This document shows positions 39,012 to 46,947 of a stretch of DNA of 64,000 nt, piece by piece. Each line of letters opens with the position of its first letter. The stretch's first letter is position 1. The stretch lies in the IMG/VR virus record IMGVR_UViG_3300031952_000010, positions 27,512 to 91,511 of that record. The stretch is one strand, 5' to 3'. The notes beneath the pieces were generated by a model. The model did not search any database. It worked only from the letters and a program-made list of their open reading frames with translations, and had not been told where the DNA came from. A program made the translations under genes and the position numbers. The DNA comes from a virus.

Positions 39012-39503
39012 ATGAATATTTTCTTCTTAGATTTTGATGTTAAAAAGTGTGCGGAGTATCATTGTGACAAACACGTTGTTAAGATGATACTGGAAACCGC
39101 ACAACTTTTATGTTCGTCCCACCATGTTACAGGGGGAACTGCACCATATAAGTTATCACATAAAAACCACCCATGTTCAATATGGGTTCGGTCGTCGTTA
39201 TCTAATTACCTTTACTTATGTGAATTAGGGTTGGAGTTAGGTAAAGAATATACTCATCGTTATGGTAAAAAACATAAGTCAGTTGAGGTGATTGAATGGT
39301 GTTTGGTGAATAGACCTAATATCCGCGATATTGATTTCACATGTCCACCATTAGCAATGGGTGATGAATACAAAATAGGTAATGATGTTATTGAATCCTA
39401 CCGAAATTATTATAAAGGAGCCAAGTCAAAAATTGTTTCTTGGAAAAACAGAGAAAAACCTTTTTGGTTTGAAAAAAAAGAGTTAAATTTGCAATATGAT
39501 TAA
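39012..39503 (+). CDS. conserved phage protein of unknown function
   Basis: 163-aa protein (MNIFFLDFDVKKCAEYHCDKHVVKMILETAQLLCSSHH...YKLSHKNHPCSIWVRSSLSNYLYLCELGLELGKEYTHRYGKKHKS...PPLAMGDEYK...SYRNYYKG). Conserved His, Cys and Arg residues and Trp-rich ends suggest an enzyme or nucleic-acid binder. The pattern recurs in many phages. The start at 39012 avoids overlap with the preceding stop. Located in the RNA-repair block. Confidence 0.7.
   Translation: MNIFFLDFDVKKCAEYHCDKHVVKMILETAQLLCSSHHVTGGTAPYKLSHKNHPCSIWVRSSLSNYLYLCELGLELGKEYTHRYGKKHKSVEVIEWCLVNRPNIRDIDFTCPPLAMGDEYKIGNDVIESYRNYYKGAKSKIVSWKNREKPFWFEKKELNLQYD
39464..39491 (+). promoter_or_regulatory. internal promoter, leaderless context
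   Basis: TTG (39464-39466), 17-nt spacer, TAAATTTG (39484-39491), ATG at 39496. Lies inside the preceding coding region; the spacer is short. Confidence 0.5.
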
Positions 39504-40158
39504 GATAGATAAAGACTTTAAAGGAGATGTGTGGGTTTTTTCGGACCCACACTACAACCACAAAAATATATGTCGTGGTGTAACCGCGTGGCGTTTACCT
39601 GACGGAACTGTACCATTATCACAAACTCGTGATTTTGAAACAATCGACAAGATGAACGCATTGATAGTAAATAACATCAATGAAAATGTGATGCAAGACG
39701 ATATTTTAATTTGTCTTGGTGATTGGAGTTTCGGAGGTTTTGAATCAATCAAAGAATTTTGGGATAGAATTGTTTGTAAAAACATTCACCTTATTTTAGG
39801 TAACCATGACCATCACATTGAAAACAACCGAGACGGTTGTCAGGGATACTTCAAGAGTGTTTCTCATTACAACACTTTGAGAATTGACGAACACACGTTC
39901 CGATTGATGCACTACCCAATAAGTTCTTGGGATGGGTTAAATAAAGGTGTTATGCACCTTCACGGACACTGTCACTTACCAACTAGTTTACGTTTAGGTA
40001 AAGGACAACGATTAGATGTTGGTATGGATGGTCACCCTGAATTTCGACCATACAATATTCGACGTGAAGTTGTTCCTATGTTACGACACAGAGATAAAGT
40101 ATCTGAGATGGATAATGACCATCACACTGATGAAATAATTAATAAAGATAAAGGATAA
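39496..40158 (+). CDS. calcineurin-like metallophosphoesterase
   Basis: 220-aa protein with VFSDPHYNHKNI, LGDWSFGG, LGNHDHH, MHYPISSWD and HLHGHCHLP, the ordered metal-binding motifs. It resembles phage phosphoesterases linked to nucleic-acid ends. In this block it could remove 3' or 2',3'-cyclic phosphates before ligation. It has its own -7 element and overlaps the previous gene by 8 nt. Confidence 0.9.
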   Translation: MIKIDKDFKGDVWVFSDPHYNHKNICRGVTAWRLPDGTVPLSQTRDFETIDKMNALIVNNINENVMQDDILICLGDWSFGGFESIKEFWDRIVCKNIHLILGNHDHHIENNRDGCQGYFKSVSHYNTLRIDEHTFRLMHYPISSWDGLNKGVMHLHGHCHLPTSLRLGKGQRLDVGMDGHPEFRPYNIRREVVPMLRHRDKVSEMDNDHHTDEIINKDKG

Positions 40159-40162
40159 TAAT

Positions 40163-40435
40163 ATGAAACATGATAAAGACATTTTGATTTGCAGTTGCCA
40201 TTCAACTGACCACCAATTAATTGTTCTATACGAACAAGATGAAGATTTTCCGATGGTTTATTTCCACATTCATTTGAATGAAAGACCTTTTTGGGAAAGA
40301 TTGGTTTATGGTGTAAAATATATTTTTGGTAGAAAATCTAGATACGGAGCCTTTGATGAATTTATATTTAATCACGACGACGCTCACAAAGTTGAAAGAA
40401 TTTTAAAATATTTACGAGATGAAAAAACCGTGTAA
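40163..40435 (+). CDS. hypothetical protein
   Basis: 90-aa protein (MKHDKDILICSCHSTDHQLIVLYEQDEDFPMVYFHIHLNERPFWERLVYGVKYIFGRKSRYGAFDEFIF...). Predicted beta-rich with a CSCHS segment and an Arg/Lys-rich helix (GVKYIFGRKSRYG) that could bind nucleic acid. Overlaps the next gene by 17 nt. Confidence 0.65.
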   Translation: MKHDKDILICSCHSTDHQLIVLYEQDEDFPMVYFHIHLNERPFWERLVYGVKYIFGRKSRYGAFDEFIFNHDDAHKVERILKYLRDEKTV

Positions 40436-40625
40436 GGAATGTCCTTGGGTTGTTAAAAACAAACATAACGAAATGATTACTAATCATTCGACAAAACATA
40501 ATAAACCCCATAATTGTCATATGATATCACCTGAAAAAAGAGGTGGGTTATGGGATGTAAAAGAAGAAACTAAATGTATAGGGAGAAAATTATATGAACA
40601 CAGAGAGAAAGTTAGCGAGTATTAG
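40419..40625 (+). CDS. Cys-rich small protein
   Basis: 68-aa protein (MKKPCKECPWVVKNKHNEMITNHSTKHNKPHNCHMISPEKRGGLWDVKEETKCIG...). The CxxCPW start and later Cys/His spacing suggest a small zinc-binding domain, as in DUF6283-like phage proteins. Sandwiched between overlapping genes of the RNA-repair block. Confidence 0.65.
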   Translation: MKKPCKECPWVVKNKHNEMITNHSTKHNKPHNCHMISPEKRGGLWDVKEETKCIGRKLYEHREKVSEY

Positions 40626-41616
40626 AATTATCAGTGACATCCAACCTATTGAGGGGGCTGATGTGATTGAATTAGCTATTGTCGACAGTTGGAAGGTTGT
40701 TGTTGCTAAGAATGTTGGTTATAAAGTGGGTGATATGGTTATCTACTGTGAAATCGATTCATTCTTACCAATCAAAGATGAATTTGAATTCTTAAGAAAG
40801 ACTTCGTATAAAAAAATGTCTGACGGAACGGAAGGATTTCGTTTAAAAACAATTAAAATGAGAGGGCAAGTTTCTCAGGGATTAATCTTACCAATGTCTG
40901 TTGTAGAATATACTAACGTAGATTTTGAAATTGGCGTGGATGTAACTAATTTATTAGGAATTAGTAAATACGAACCACCAATTCCTGCTGAATTATCAGG
41001 GAAAGTAAAAGGTTTATTCCCTTCTTTCTTACGTAAAACAGATGAGGAAAGAGTTCAAAACTTGACAAAAGAATATGAGAACTATAAATCATTAGGTCGT
41101 AAATTTTATGTGACTGAAAAATTGGATGGTTCTTCTGCAACATTTTACTTCAGAGACGGTGTATTTGGAGTATGTTCTCGTAACTTAGAATTACTTGAAA
41201 CTGAAGGTAACACTTTTTGGAGAGTTGCTCGTGAATTGGATTTGGAAAATAAAATGAAATCTTTGGGTAAAAACATTTCACTCCAAGGGGAATTAATTGG
41301 TGAAGGTATTCAAGGGAATCCTTACAAAATAAAAGGTCAAACTGTAAAATTCTTTAATTTGTTTAATATTGATTTACAAGTATATCATTCTTTATCTCAT
41401 TTGGATAGAGCTCTTGGTATTATGGGACTTAAAATGGTTCCAATTGTTGATGAGTTTTTCAAATTACCTGAAACTATTGAAACTTTATTAAAATATGCGG
41501 ATAATAAATCAATATTAAACCCAAAATTTAATAGAGAGGGAATTGTCATTCGTTCTAACGATAGAACCATCAGTTTCAAGGTTATTAGTAATAAATTCTT
41601 ATTAAACGAAAAATAA
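40594..41616 (+). CDS. RNA ligase, Rnl5/DraRnl-like
   Basis: 340-aa protein. Residues 1-130 form an N-terminal OB-fold-like module (RKLASIRIISDIQPIEGADVIELAIVDSWKVVVAKN). Residues 165-335 hold the nucleotidyltransferase core, with lysine 176 in EKLDGSSATFY (motif I), LQGELIGEGIQGNPY, FFNLFNI and EGIVIRS (motif IV), and a motif V lysine in SFKVISNK. This arrangement matches DraRnl-type (Rnl5) ligases that seal nicks with a 3'-OH RNA end. Likely role: RNA repair. Overlaps genes on both sides. Confidence 0.88.
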   Translation: MNTERKLASIRIISDIQPIEGADVIELAIVDSWKVVVAKNVGYKVGDMVIYCEIDSFLPIKDEFEFLRKTSYKKMSDGTEGFRLKTIKMRGQVSQGLILPMSVVEYTNVDFEIGVDVTNLLGISKYEPPIPAELSGKVKGLFPSFLRKTDEERVQNLTKEYENYKSLGRKFYVTEKLDGSSATFYFRDGVFGVCSRNLELLETEGNTFWRVARELDLENKMKSLGKNISLQGELIGEGIQGNPYKIKGQTVKFFNLFNIDLQVYHSLSHLDRALGIMGLKMVPIVDEFFKLPETIETLLKYADNKSILNPKFNREGIVIRSNDRTISFKVISNKFLLNEK

Positions 41617-41834
41617 TGGAAGAAAAGAATATTAGAAGAACCTTAATACGAGAGGAACTCAACGATAAACAACAGAAAATGTATGATGAATGGTTGTCTC
41701 ACATTAAAGCGATTTATGGTAGTTACGGTTTATTTACTTGGAAAATAACCCCAAACGGTATTGATAGTGAAATTGTAATTTATAGTCACCATACAAAAAC
41801 AGAATTAGATTTAACCGACGTTGATAGTTGGTAA
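41616..41834 (+). CDS. hypothetical small protein
   Basis: 72-aa protein (MEEKNIRRTLIREELNDKQQKMYDEWLSHIKAIYGSYGLFTWKITPNGIDSEIVIYSHH...). Its start shares a base with the ligase stop (TAATG). The first 20 residues (IRRTLIREEL) resemble the short terminal motif. Function unknown. Confidence 0.6.
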   Translation: MEEKNIRRTLIREELNDKQQKMYDEWLSHIKAIYGSYGLFTWKITPNGIDSEIVIYSHHTKTELDLTDVDSW

Positions 41835-41857
41835 TTAATAAAAAAGTATTACCTTTG
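41828..41857 (+). promoter_or_regulatory. Bacteroidota-type promoter, leaderless context
   Basis: TTG (41828-41830), 19-nt spacer, TACCTTTG (41850-41857), ATG at 41862. Confidence 0.8.
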
Positions 41858-41861
41858 TGAC

Positions 41862-42944
41862 ATGTTAGAAAGATTGAACAAATATTATGATGAGGGTTTG
41901 ATGCAAAAACAATCGCACCCAACCCTTCCTTTAACTATATGGAACTACACCCCAAAAGTTCAATACGGGGTGACTGGTGACCAATATAAGTTATGGGATG
42001 ATATCACTGTACAATGTAGAGGATTAGTCACTGACAATAACGGAGTTGTTGTTGCAAGACCATTTAAAAAATTCTTCAACATAGAAGAAAACCGACATAT
42101 CTCAACTTCAGATTTTGAAGTATATGAGAAAATGGACGGTTCTTTAGGAATCTTATTCAACTATAAGGGAGAATGGGTTCTTGCGACTCGTGGTTCTTTC
42201 ACTTCTGACCAATCAGTTAAAGGTACTGAGTTACTTCAAAAATACGATTATAACAAATTACATCCTGATTACACTTATTTATTTGAAATAATCTATCCTG
42301 AAAACAGAATAGTTTGCTCTTATAATTTTGAGGATTTAGTTTTGTTAGGAATGATACACACTGAAAGTGGTGTTGAGGTTGATATCCATTTAGGTAATAA
42401 TAACGATGTTAGGTTTAAAAATTTATTAAATAATCTTGAGTTAAATATTGTTAAAAAATACGACGGTATCAAAGATTATACTTTTTTGAAACGTATGATA
42501 GCGGATTCTAAAGAGGGTTTTGTTGTTAGATTCTCAAATGGTGATAGGATAAAAATAAAAGGTGAAGAATACCTTCGTCTTCATAAAATAATGACTAACG
42601 TATCAACAACTGCGGTTTGGGAGGTTCTAAGTTCTGGCGGTGATATGGAGGAAATAATAAAAGATGTACCTGATGAGTTCTACAAGAAAATAAAAATGTA
42701 TGTTCAGGAGCTTAATTATCAGTTTTACCGTTATTCAGAATATGCTGGTAAGATTCATGATTATTTCCGATACGGTAAGTATGGTGATAACGAAAAAGAA
42801 TATAGTAAAAAAGAATTTGCAGAACATTTGGTGAAATGTGATGTACATCCTAAAGTAAAATCTATCTGTTTCGCTATGTGGGACCAAAAACCATATGACC
42901 ATATCATATGGAATTTACTTAAACCAAAATTCGAAAAACTATAA
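41862..42944 (+). CDS. RNA ligase, T4 Rnl1-like
   Basis: 360-aa protein. Motif I lysine 90 lies in VYEKMDGSLGILF, preceded by CRGLVTDNNGVVVARPFKKFFN (the Rnl1 pre-motif) and followed by FEIIYPENRIVC (motif III), EGFVVRF (motif IV) and KIKGEEYLRLH (motif V). This fits the Rnl1 family that repairs tRNA cleaved in the anticodon loop (T4 Rnl1 with Pnkp counters host PrrC). With the Rnl5-like ligase, phosphoesterase and kinase it completes a plausible RNA-repair set. It has its own strong leaderless-type promoter. Confidence 0.9.
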   Translation: MLERLNKYYDEGLMQKQSHPTLPLTIWNYTPKVQYGVTGDQYKLWDDITVQCRGLVTDNNGVVVARPFKKFFNIEENRHISTSDFEVYEKMDGSLGILFNYKGEWVLATRGSFTSDQSVKGTELLQKYDYNKLHPDYTYLFEIIYPENRIVCSYNFEDLVLLGMIHTESGVEVDIHLGNNNDVRFKNLLNNLELNIVKKYDGIKDYTFLKRMIADSKEGFVVRFSNGDRIKIKGEEYLRLHKIMTNVSTTAVWEVLSSGGDMEEIIKDVPDEFYKKIKMYVQELNYQFYRYSEYAGKIHDYFRYGKYGDNEKEYSKKEFAEHLVKCDVHPKVKSICFAMWDQKPYDHIIWNLLKPKFEKL

Positions 42945-42945
42945 A

Positions 42946-42970
42946 ACACGACATAAAGTCGTGTTTTTTT
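42946..42970 (+). terminator. Rho-independent terminator
   Basis: ACACGAC-ATAAA-GTCGTGT then eight Ts. Confidence 0.9.
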
Positions 42971-43006
42971 TATTATCATTATATTTATTAATAAAAAATA
43001 TTTATA

Positions 43007-43612
43007 ATGTCAACAGAAGTTATTGTAGCGTTTATAACAGGGGTATTAGGACCAGTTATTCTTCTATATGCAAAAAACAAATTTGAGAAGAACAAAGAAA
43101 AACCTGACATGGTTAAAGAAGCACTACAAGTTAGTGAATTGATAACTTCAAAGATTGAACATATTAAAGATGAATTTAAGTCCGATAGAGTTTGGATAAC
43201 ACAATTCCATAACGGAGGTCATTATTATCCAACAGGTAAATCTATGGCTAAATTCAGTGTTATTTATGAGACTGTTTCCCAAAATACAAATTCAATTCAA
43301 GCAAATTTTCAAAACATCCCTGTTAATTTATTTAGTAAGTCTATCAATTATTTATTAGAAAATAATGTGATTGAAATTGCCGACTACACAAACGCAAATA
43401 TCGCAACTCACGGGTTAAAATATATTGCAACAGACACAGGTTGTAAATCAGGGTATTTATTCGCAATAAAAACAATTGATAATAAGTTTATTGGGACCTT
43501 AGGTTTAGATTTTTCAAAAAGAAAAACAAACCTTGATATAGAATCAATAAATCACTTACAAGTTCACGCAACTGCAATAGGTGGCGTTCTTATGGGACAC
43601 CTAAATGGTTAA
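43007..43612 (+). CDS. membrane-anchored GAF-like domain protein
   Basis: 201-aa protein. One N-terminal TM helix (VIVAFITGVLGPVILLYA, 5-22) is followed by a linker and a GAF-like domain (SDRVWITQFHNGGHYYPTGKSMAKFSVIYETVS ... GCKSGYLFAIKTIDNKFIGTLGLDFSKRK). GAF domains bind small ligands. No output domain. TATTTAT lies directly before the ATG, with a second copy further upstream. It parallels the PAS-TM protein at 13677 and sits beside cell-wall enzymes, so a lysis-control role is conceivable. Confidence 0.72.
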   Translation: MSTEVIVAFITGVLGPVILLYAKNKFEKNKEKPDMVKEALQVSELITSKIEHIKDEFKSDRVWITQFHNGGHYYPTGKSMAKFSVIYETVSQNTNSIQANFQNIPVNLFSKSINYLLENNVIEIADYTNANIATHGLKYIATDTGCKSGYLFAIKTIDNKFIGTLGLDFSKRKTNLDIESINHLQVHATAIGGVLMGHLNG

Positions 43613-43630
43613 CAAATCGAAATCTCATTA

Positions 43631-43637
43631 TATTTAT
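43631..43637 (+). promoter_or_regulatory. TATTTAT late-promoter-like element
   Basis: TATTTAT, 4 nt before the ATG at 43642. Confidence 0.5.
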
Positions 43638-43641
43638 TAAG

Positions 43642-44310
43642 ATGAGACGATTATTAAACGAAACTTTACAAATACCAGACCCTTCAGATTATACAAACAC
43701 TGACTTCAAACCGTTTGTTGTTGGTAGAAGTAATCCGTTAGCAGATAAGATAAATCCATCCTTATTAAAAGATGTTGATACTGCAGCCAAAAAAGCTAAT
43801 ATTAAAGTTAGTATCACAACCGCGGTTAGTGGTCACGATAAAGGTTCTCGACATGAAAAAGGTTTAGCAGTTGATATAGCCATGATTAATGGTCAAGGAT
43901 ATGGTAGTGAAAAAGCTGCAAAACAAAAAGGTATTTACGACGACATTATGAGATTTGTTTCTGAGTTAGAAAAACTTGGATATACTAAAAATAGTGAATC
44001 GGGTAATGATAAAGCCGTTTTAACATTTGGGTTCCCAAATCACCATCACCATGTACATGTTTCAAGGAATTCAGATACTGGAGTGTCAGATAGTAATGGT
44101 AATGTTACTACAAACCCTAAACCTGATTCACAGGAAACTCCTGACTCAGGTGAAAACTACGATAATATTGATTTTGATACTTCGTCAGATAGTGATAACG
44201 TAATCCAAAAATTTTTAAATCCATTGTTAAGTACATTAGGATTTAAAGAAGGTGAAGAACCAACCAATAAATTAGTTGAGGATATCCAACGAATTAAAAA
44301 TTTATTATAA
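43642..44310 (+). CDS. M15-type peptidase (D-Ala-D-Ala carboxypeptidase-like)
   Basis: 222-aa protein. SGHDKGSRHEKGLAVDIAMI (H...D) and HHHHVHVSRN supply the zinc ligands of M15/VanY-like peptidases, which cut peptide cross-links in peptidoglycan. An Asp/Ser-rich linker leads to a C-terminal tail, NPLLSTLGFKEGEEPTNKLVEDIQRIKNLL. The PLLSTLGFK part is shared with the 52417 protein and the E.IQRIKNLL end with other virion candidates. Its start MRRLLNETLQ also fits the motif. Probably packaged for cell-wall entry or used at lysis. Confidence 0.82.
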   Translation: MRRLLNETLQIPDPSDYTNTDFKPFVVGRSNPLADKINPSLLKDVDTAAKKANIKVSITTAVSGHDKGSRHEKGLAVDIAMINGQGYGSEKAAKQKGIYDDIMRFVSELEKLGYTKNSESGNDKAVLTFGFPNHHHHVHVSRNSDTGVSDSNGNVTTNPKPDSQETPDSGENYDNIDFDTSSDSDNVIQKFLNPLLSTLGFKEGEEPTNKLVEDIQRIKNLL

Positions 44311-44933
44311 TGGAAAAATTTACTAATCCAGCACCATATGGTAATATGAAATCATCAATAATGTCAAAATCTGTTGATTTAATTTCATATCCAAATTCAA
44401 AATTAATAAATCCGTATGATGGTGTTATTGTTTTTGACAGAACTCCTTCTTGTGAAAACTTAATTAAAATTAAACATGAGTTTAATGGCGATAATGTATA
44501 TTCTGAATTTTGTAATGTTGGTAAGTCATTTGTTTCACCAGGAGATAGAATAAAACAAGGTCAAATTATTGGACATTTCACTGACGATAGAATTGGGTAC
44601 TCAATTAAAAACGATGATGATAAAAAATTAGACGTGTCAAAATATATGGAAGGGTTTAAAACTAAAAAAGAGGAACCTAAAAAAGAGGAACCTAAAAAAG
44701 AGGAACCTAAAAAAGAAGACCCTGAAAAAAAGATTAATAAACTTGATGTCGGTAATAAAGACGTTGGTTCTGGTAATATATTCTTAGATACTTTACTATC
44801 CCCATTTTCAATTGCAAACGATATTACAAGTGGTGTTGGTAAAGAGATTAAGAAAGCCTTTAAAGAAGATTACGGTGGTAATAAAAGACTTACAGAACAA
44901 ATAGATAAGATTAAAAAAATTATAAAGTATTAA
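44310..44933 (+). CDS. degenerate M23-like (LytM fold) protein
   Basis: 207-aa protein. LINPYDGVIVFDRTPSCENLIKIKHEFNGDNVYSEFCNVGKSFVSPGDRIKQGQIIGHF follows the beta-sheet plan of M23 endopeptidases, but the HxxxD and HxH zinc ligands are not visible, so it is probably inactive. A KKEEP repeat (three copies near residue 120) precedes a C-terminal domain ending NKRLTEQIDKIKKIIKY, similar in plan to the M15 protein's end. It overlaps that gene by 1 nt. Perhaps a structural partner of the peptidase. Confidence 0.65.
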   Translation: MEKFTNPAPYGNMKSSIMSKSVDLISYPNSKLINPYDGVIVFDRTPSCENLIKIKHEFNGDNVYSEFCNVGKSFVSPGDRIKQGQIIGHFTDDRIGYSIKNDDDKKLDVSKYMEGFKTKKEEPKKEEPKKEEPKKEDPEKKINKLDVGNKDVGSGNIFLDTLLSPFSIANDITSGVGKEIKKAFKEDYGGNKRLTEQIDKIKKIIKY

Positions 44934-44935
44934 AA

Positions 44936-44960
44936 AACCCCCTTTTCAGGGGGTTTTGTT
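44936..44960. terminator. bidirectional terminator
   Basis: CCCCC-TTTTCA-GGGGG with an A run before and a T-rich tract after, between convergent genes. Confidence 0.85.
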
Positions 44961-44962
44961 TT

Positions 44963-45145
44963 TTACTTAACAGAATGAACTGAAGTGGTGTCTACTAAAG
45001 TAGAGTCTACACTGATTTTAGTTGAGTCTGTGGCTACAGATATACTGTCTGCCGTTGTTAGAGTTTCCTCAGTTTTAGTTGATTGTCCACAAGATGTAAT
45101 CATCATTGTTCCTGCAACCAACATAGTGAAAATTACTTTTTTCAT
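44963..45145 (-). CDS. small lipoprotein
   Basis: 60-aa protein. MKKVIFTMLVAGTMMITSCGQ is a lipoprotein signal peptide with lipobox ITSC, so Cys19 should be lipidated. The mature part is Ser/Thr/Asp-rich (STKTEETLTTADSISVATDSTKISVDSTL...) and probably flexible. A TATTTAT element lies upstream on the minus strand. Phage lipoproteins can alter host receptors or block superinfection; function here is not known. Confidence 0.75.
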   Translation of the reverse strand: MKKVIFTMLVAGTMMITSCGQSTKTEETLTTADSISVATDSTKISVDSTLVDTTSVHSVK

Positions 45146-45282
45146 GTTATGTTTGTTTGTTTTTATTGATAAATAAATAGGTGATTGTTGACGTAAAATC
45201 AACTTATACTTTAAAATAATTTAGATTTTCTTAATAAAGTACACTATTTATCTAAAAAATAAAAAAATATACTGTTTAGGTA

Positions 45283-45312
45283 TTGTTAGAACAGTTTTTT
45301 TTACTATCTTTG
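45283..45312 (+). promoter_or_regulatory. tandem promoter 1 of the long ncRNA
   Basis: TTG (45283-45285), 19-nt spacer, TATCTTTG (45305-45312). Confidence 0.75.
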
Positions 45313-45381
45313 TAAAACAATTCAGGGAAATGGTTGGAGTATCTGTAAAACCGTGGATTCCTAACCTTGAAAAAAAAAACA

Positions 45382-45429
45382 AAAAAAGATTTGGTAAATC
45401 AAAAAACTTTACCTACCTTTGTACAACAA
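45382..45429 (+). promoter_or_regulatory. tandem promoter 2 of the long ncRNA (repeat copy A)
   Basis: TTG (45391-45393), 20-nt spacer, TACCTTTG (45414-45421). It lies in a 48-bp direct repeat, copy B at 45473-45520 differing at only a few positions. Confidence 0.8.
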
Positions 45430-45472
45430 AAGAGATAGACAACAATTCAGATACAAATCTCAAAAAAAAATA

Positions 45473-45520
45473 AAAAAAGATTTGGTAAATCAAAAAACTT
45501 TACCTATCTTTGTAAAACAA
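45473..45520 (+). promoter_or_regulatory. tandem promoter 3 of the long ncRNA (repeat copy B)
   Basis: TTG (45482-45484), 20-nt spacer, TATCTTTG (45505-45512). The tmRNA promoter on the other strand closely resembles this repeat. Confidence 0.8.
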
Positions 45521-45521
45521 A

Positions 45522-45547
45522 TCGGAAGAGTCCGAAACGTTCTTTGA
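45522..45547 (+). promoter_or_regulatory. hairpin plus boxA-like element
   Basis: TCGGA-AGAG-TCCGA (45522-45535) then GTTCTTTGA (45539-45547), the same leader plan as at the tRNA units. Confidence 0.5.
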
Positions 45548-46830
45548 AAAATATTATTTATCCGTCAGGATGTTGATGCTGAGACCTTCGGGTTGATTCT
45601 GAGATAACTGAGAAAGATAATCGGCCGTATATGGTCGTTAAATAAACCTCGAAAGGGGGATAAAGTGGAATCATCTGTGTTAGTGGTTCTGCGGTTTGGG
45701 AAACCAAACTCAAGTATACAAGTGGGATATCAGTGAGCCTGTAGTACCGAGGATGACTTCGTAGGGAAATGGAAAACTGAATGGGCAATGTGGATTGTCT
45801 GTTTGAGGTGGGAACACCAATAAGAATAACCCATAGGAATCAAGTGAGAAGTGTACTTCCAAATACACAATTGCGGGTTCCAATATAAAAGGTGACTTAA
45901 AACCGAAGGGGTAATACCTGAAGGTAAGATATAGAACGAGTGGTGTCGCTAATATCCTTACCAAAGGCCTACCAAGGTCTTGGTACGAAGTAATCTTAAA
46001 ATATGAGAGTGGGGACACTCTACTGAGTAGAAAAGTATCTTGTTATTCAAAAGATAACGAGGCTTAAGACGGACCTCTACTTGGAACCATCCACAACACT
46101 AAAAACTTATATGCTATTTTAAGTAAAACTAAAAAACAGATAAGCAAAAGTGTTCGTCAGGGTTTGATGAAAGTCGCCTACACAGTCACGGGTTGTCCGT
46201 GGCATACAGAGACCGCAAGTTAATGTATATTTTTACAAAAAACCTCTAGGGAGTCGAATCCCGAGTTAGTTCGCAAGACTGAAGAGAGTAGAGTAGTAAA
46301 AGAGTAGTTGAACCCTTTAGGAGTGATTGGTCTAACCAATCGGCGATGAGGATTACCATTCAAAAGATGGTGGAAATGAAGGGAAACAATAATCCTTCTA
46401 AAGATTCTCACAAAACGGTGTATTCTCAGCCTTTTAGCCTAACTATGAAAACAGTGACTCCAACCGAGGTAATTACGGTATATTCCTCGAGGTAATGAGT
46501 TTAAACTTCCCCTTAAAAAAGTCCCATAGAGTGTGTTTTTGGTTTTTTACTATGTTACAACCTTTATCTACTCTGATTGAGAAATCCAAAAAACAAGTGT
46601 GTTTGTGTCAAGATAAGACATCTTCTCTAAAAGATAAAAAACATCAACACCGATATTCTTAGGTTGTGGATTTTTATGATAACCACAGGTTTTTTATAGG
46701 TGTCTAAATAAGTAAAAAACTAAAAAACATAGACGTTTAGGTCGCGAATTCACCTCACGATAGAAGGTCCCATTCGGTGTCACAAACTGATGGAGTGGTT
46801 AAGGTTGTACCACTGAGTAAAAAGCCCAAC

Positions 46831-46862
46831 GGGAGTAACATGACGATGTTACTCCCTTTTTT
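46831..46862 (+). terminator. Rho-independent terminator of the long ncRNA
   Basis: GGGAGTAACAT-GACG-ATGTTACTCCC (11-bp perfect stem) then six Ts. Confidence 0.95.
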
Positions 46863-46913
46863 ATGCTATAAAAACTAATTTTTGTACAACACCAAATAAT
46901 AATTTTACCGCAT

Positions 46914-46940
46914 AAAAAAACCCCATCCGAAGATGAGGTT
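46914..46940 (-). terminator. terminator of tmRNA
   Basis: Minus strand: ACCTCATC-TTCG-GATGGGGT (UUCG loop) then seven Ts, 8 nt after the tmRNA 3' end. Confidence 0.9.
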
Positions 46941-46947
46941 TAATGAG

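Larger units (their letters stand above)
45522..46862 (+). ncRNA. giant structured non-coding RNA, about 1.3 kb
   Basis: About 1.3 kb with no credible ORF on either strand, between three tandem promoters with a boxA-like leader and a perfect terminator (46831-46862). Many stems can be seen directly: CGGCC/GGTCG (45622 region), CCTC-GAAA-GGGG (45648), GGTTTGG-GAAA-CCAAACT (45692-45709), AGAGTG-GGGA-CACTCT (46007-46022), CTTGTTAT/ATAACGAG (46039-46061), CACGG/CCGTG (46187-46201), GATTGGT-CTA-ACCAATC (46325-46341) and CGAGG/CCTCG (46464-46490). Several are capped by GNRA loops. I find no RNase P core, group II domain V or internal tRNA. It resembles in kind the giant ornate RNAs (GOLLD, ROOL) of phages near tRNAs, but family membership cannot be tested here. 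It may be one RNA or several. Confidence 0.7.

Noticed and set aside
45730-45760. String TGTAGTACCGAGGATG resembling the 3' part of enterobacterial tmRNA
   Set aside because: No T-arm or acceptor follows; the true tmRNA is at 46948-47333 on the other strand. Probably coincidence.
45558-46018. Open frames of 76 and 102 codons on the minus strand inside the giant ncRNA region
   Set aside because: They overlap stable hairpins, have odd composition (Pro/Tyr/Ser-rich), no start context and oppose the three promoters.
45522-46862. RNase P RNA or group II intron
   Set aside because: I found no RNase P core sequence, domain V hairpin or reverse transcriptase ORF.
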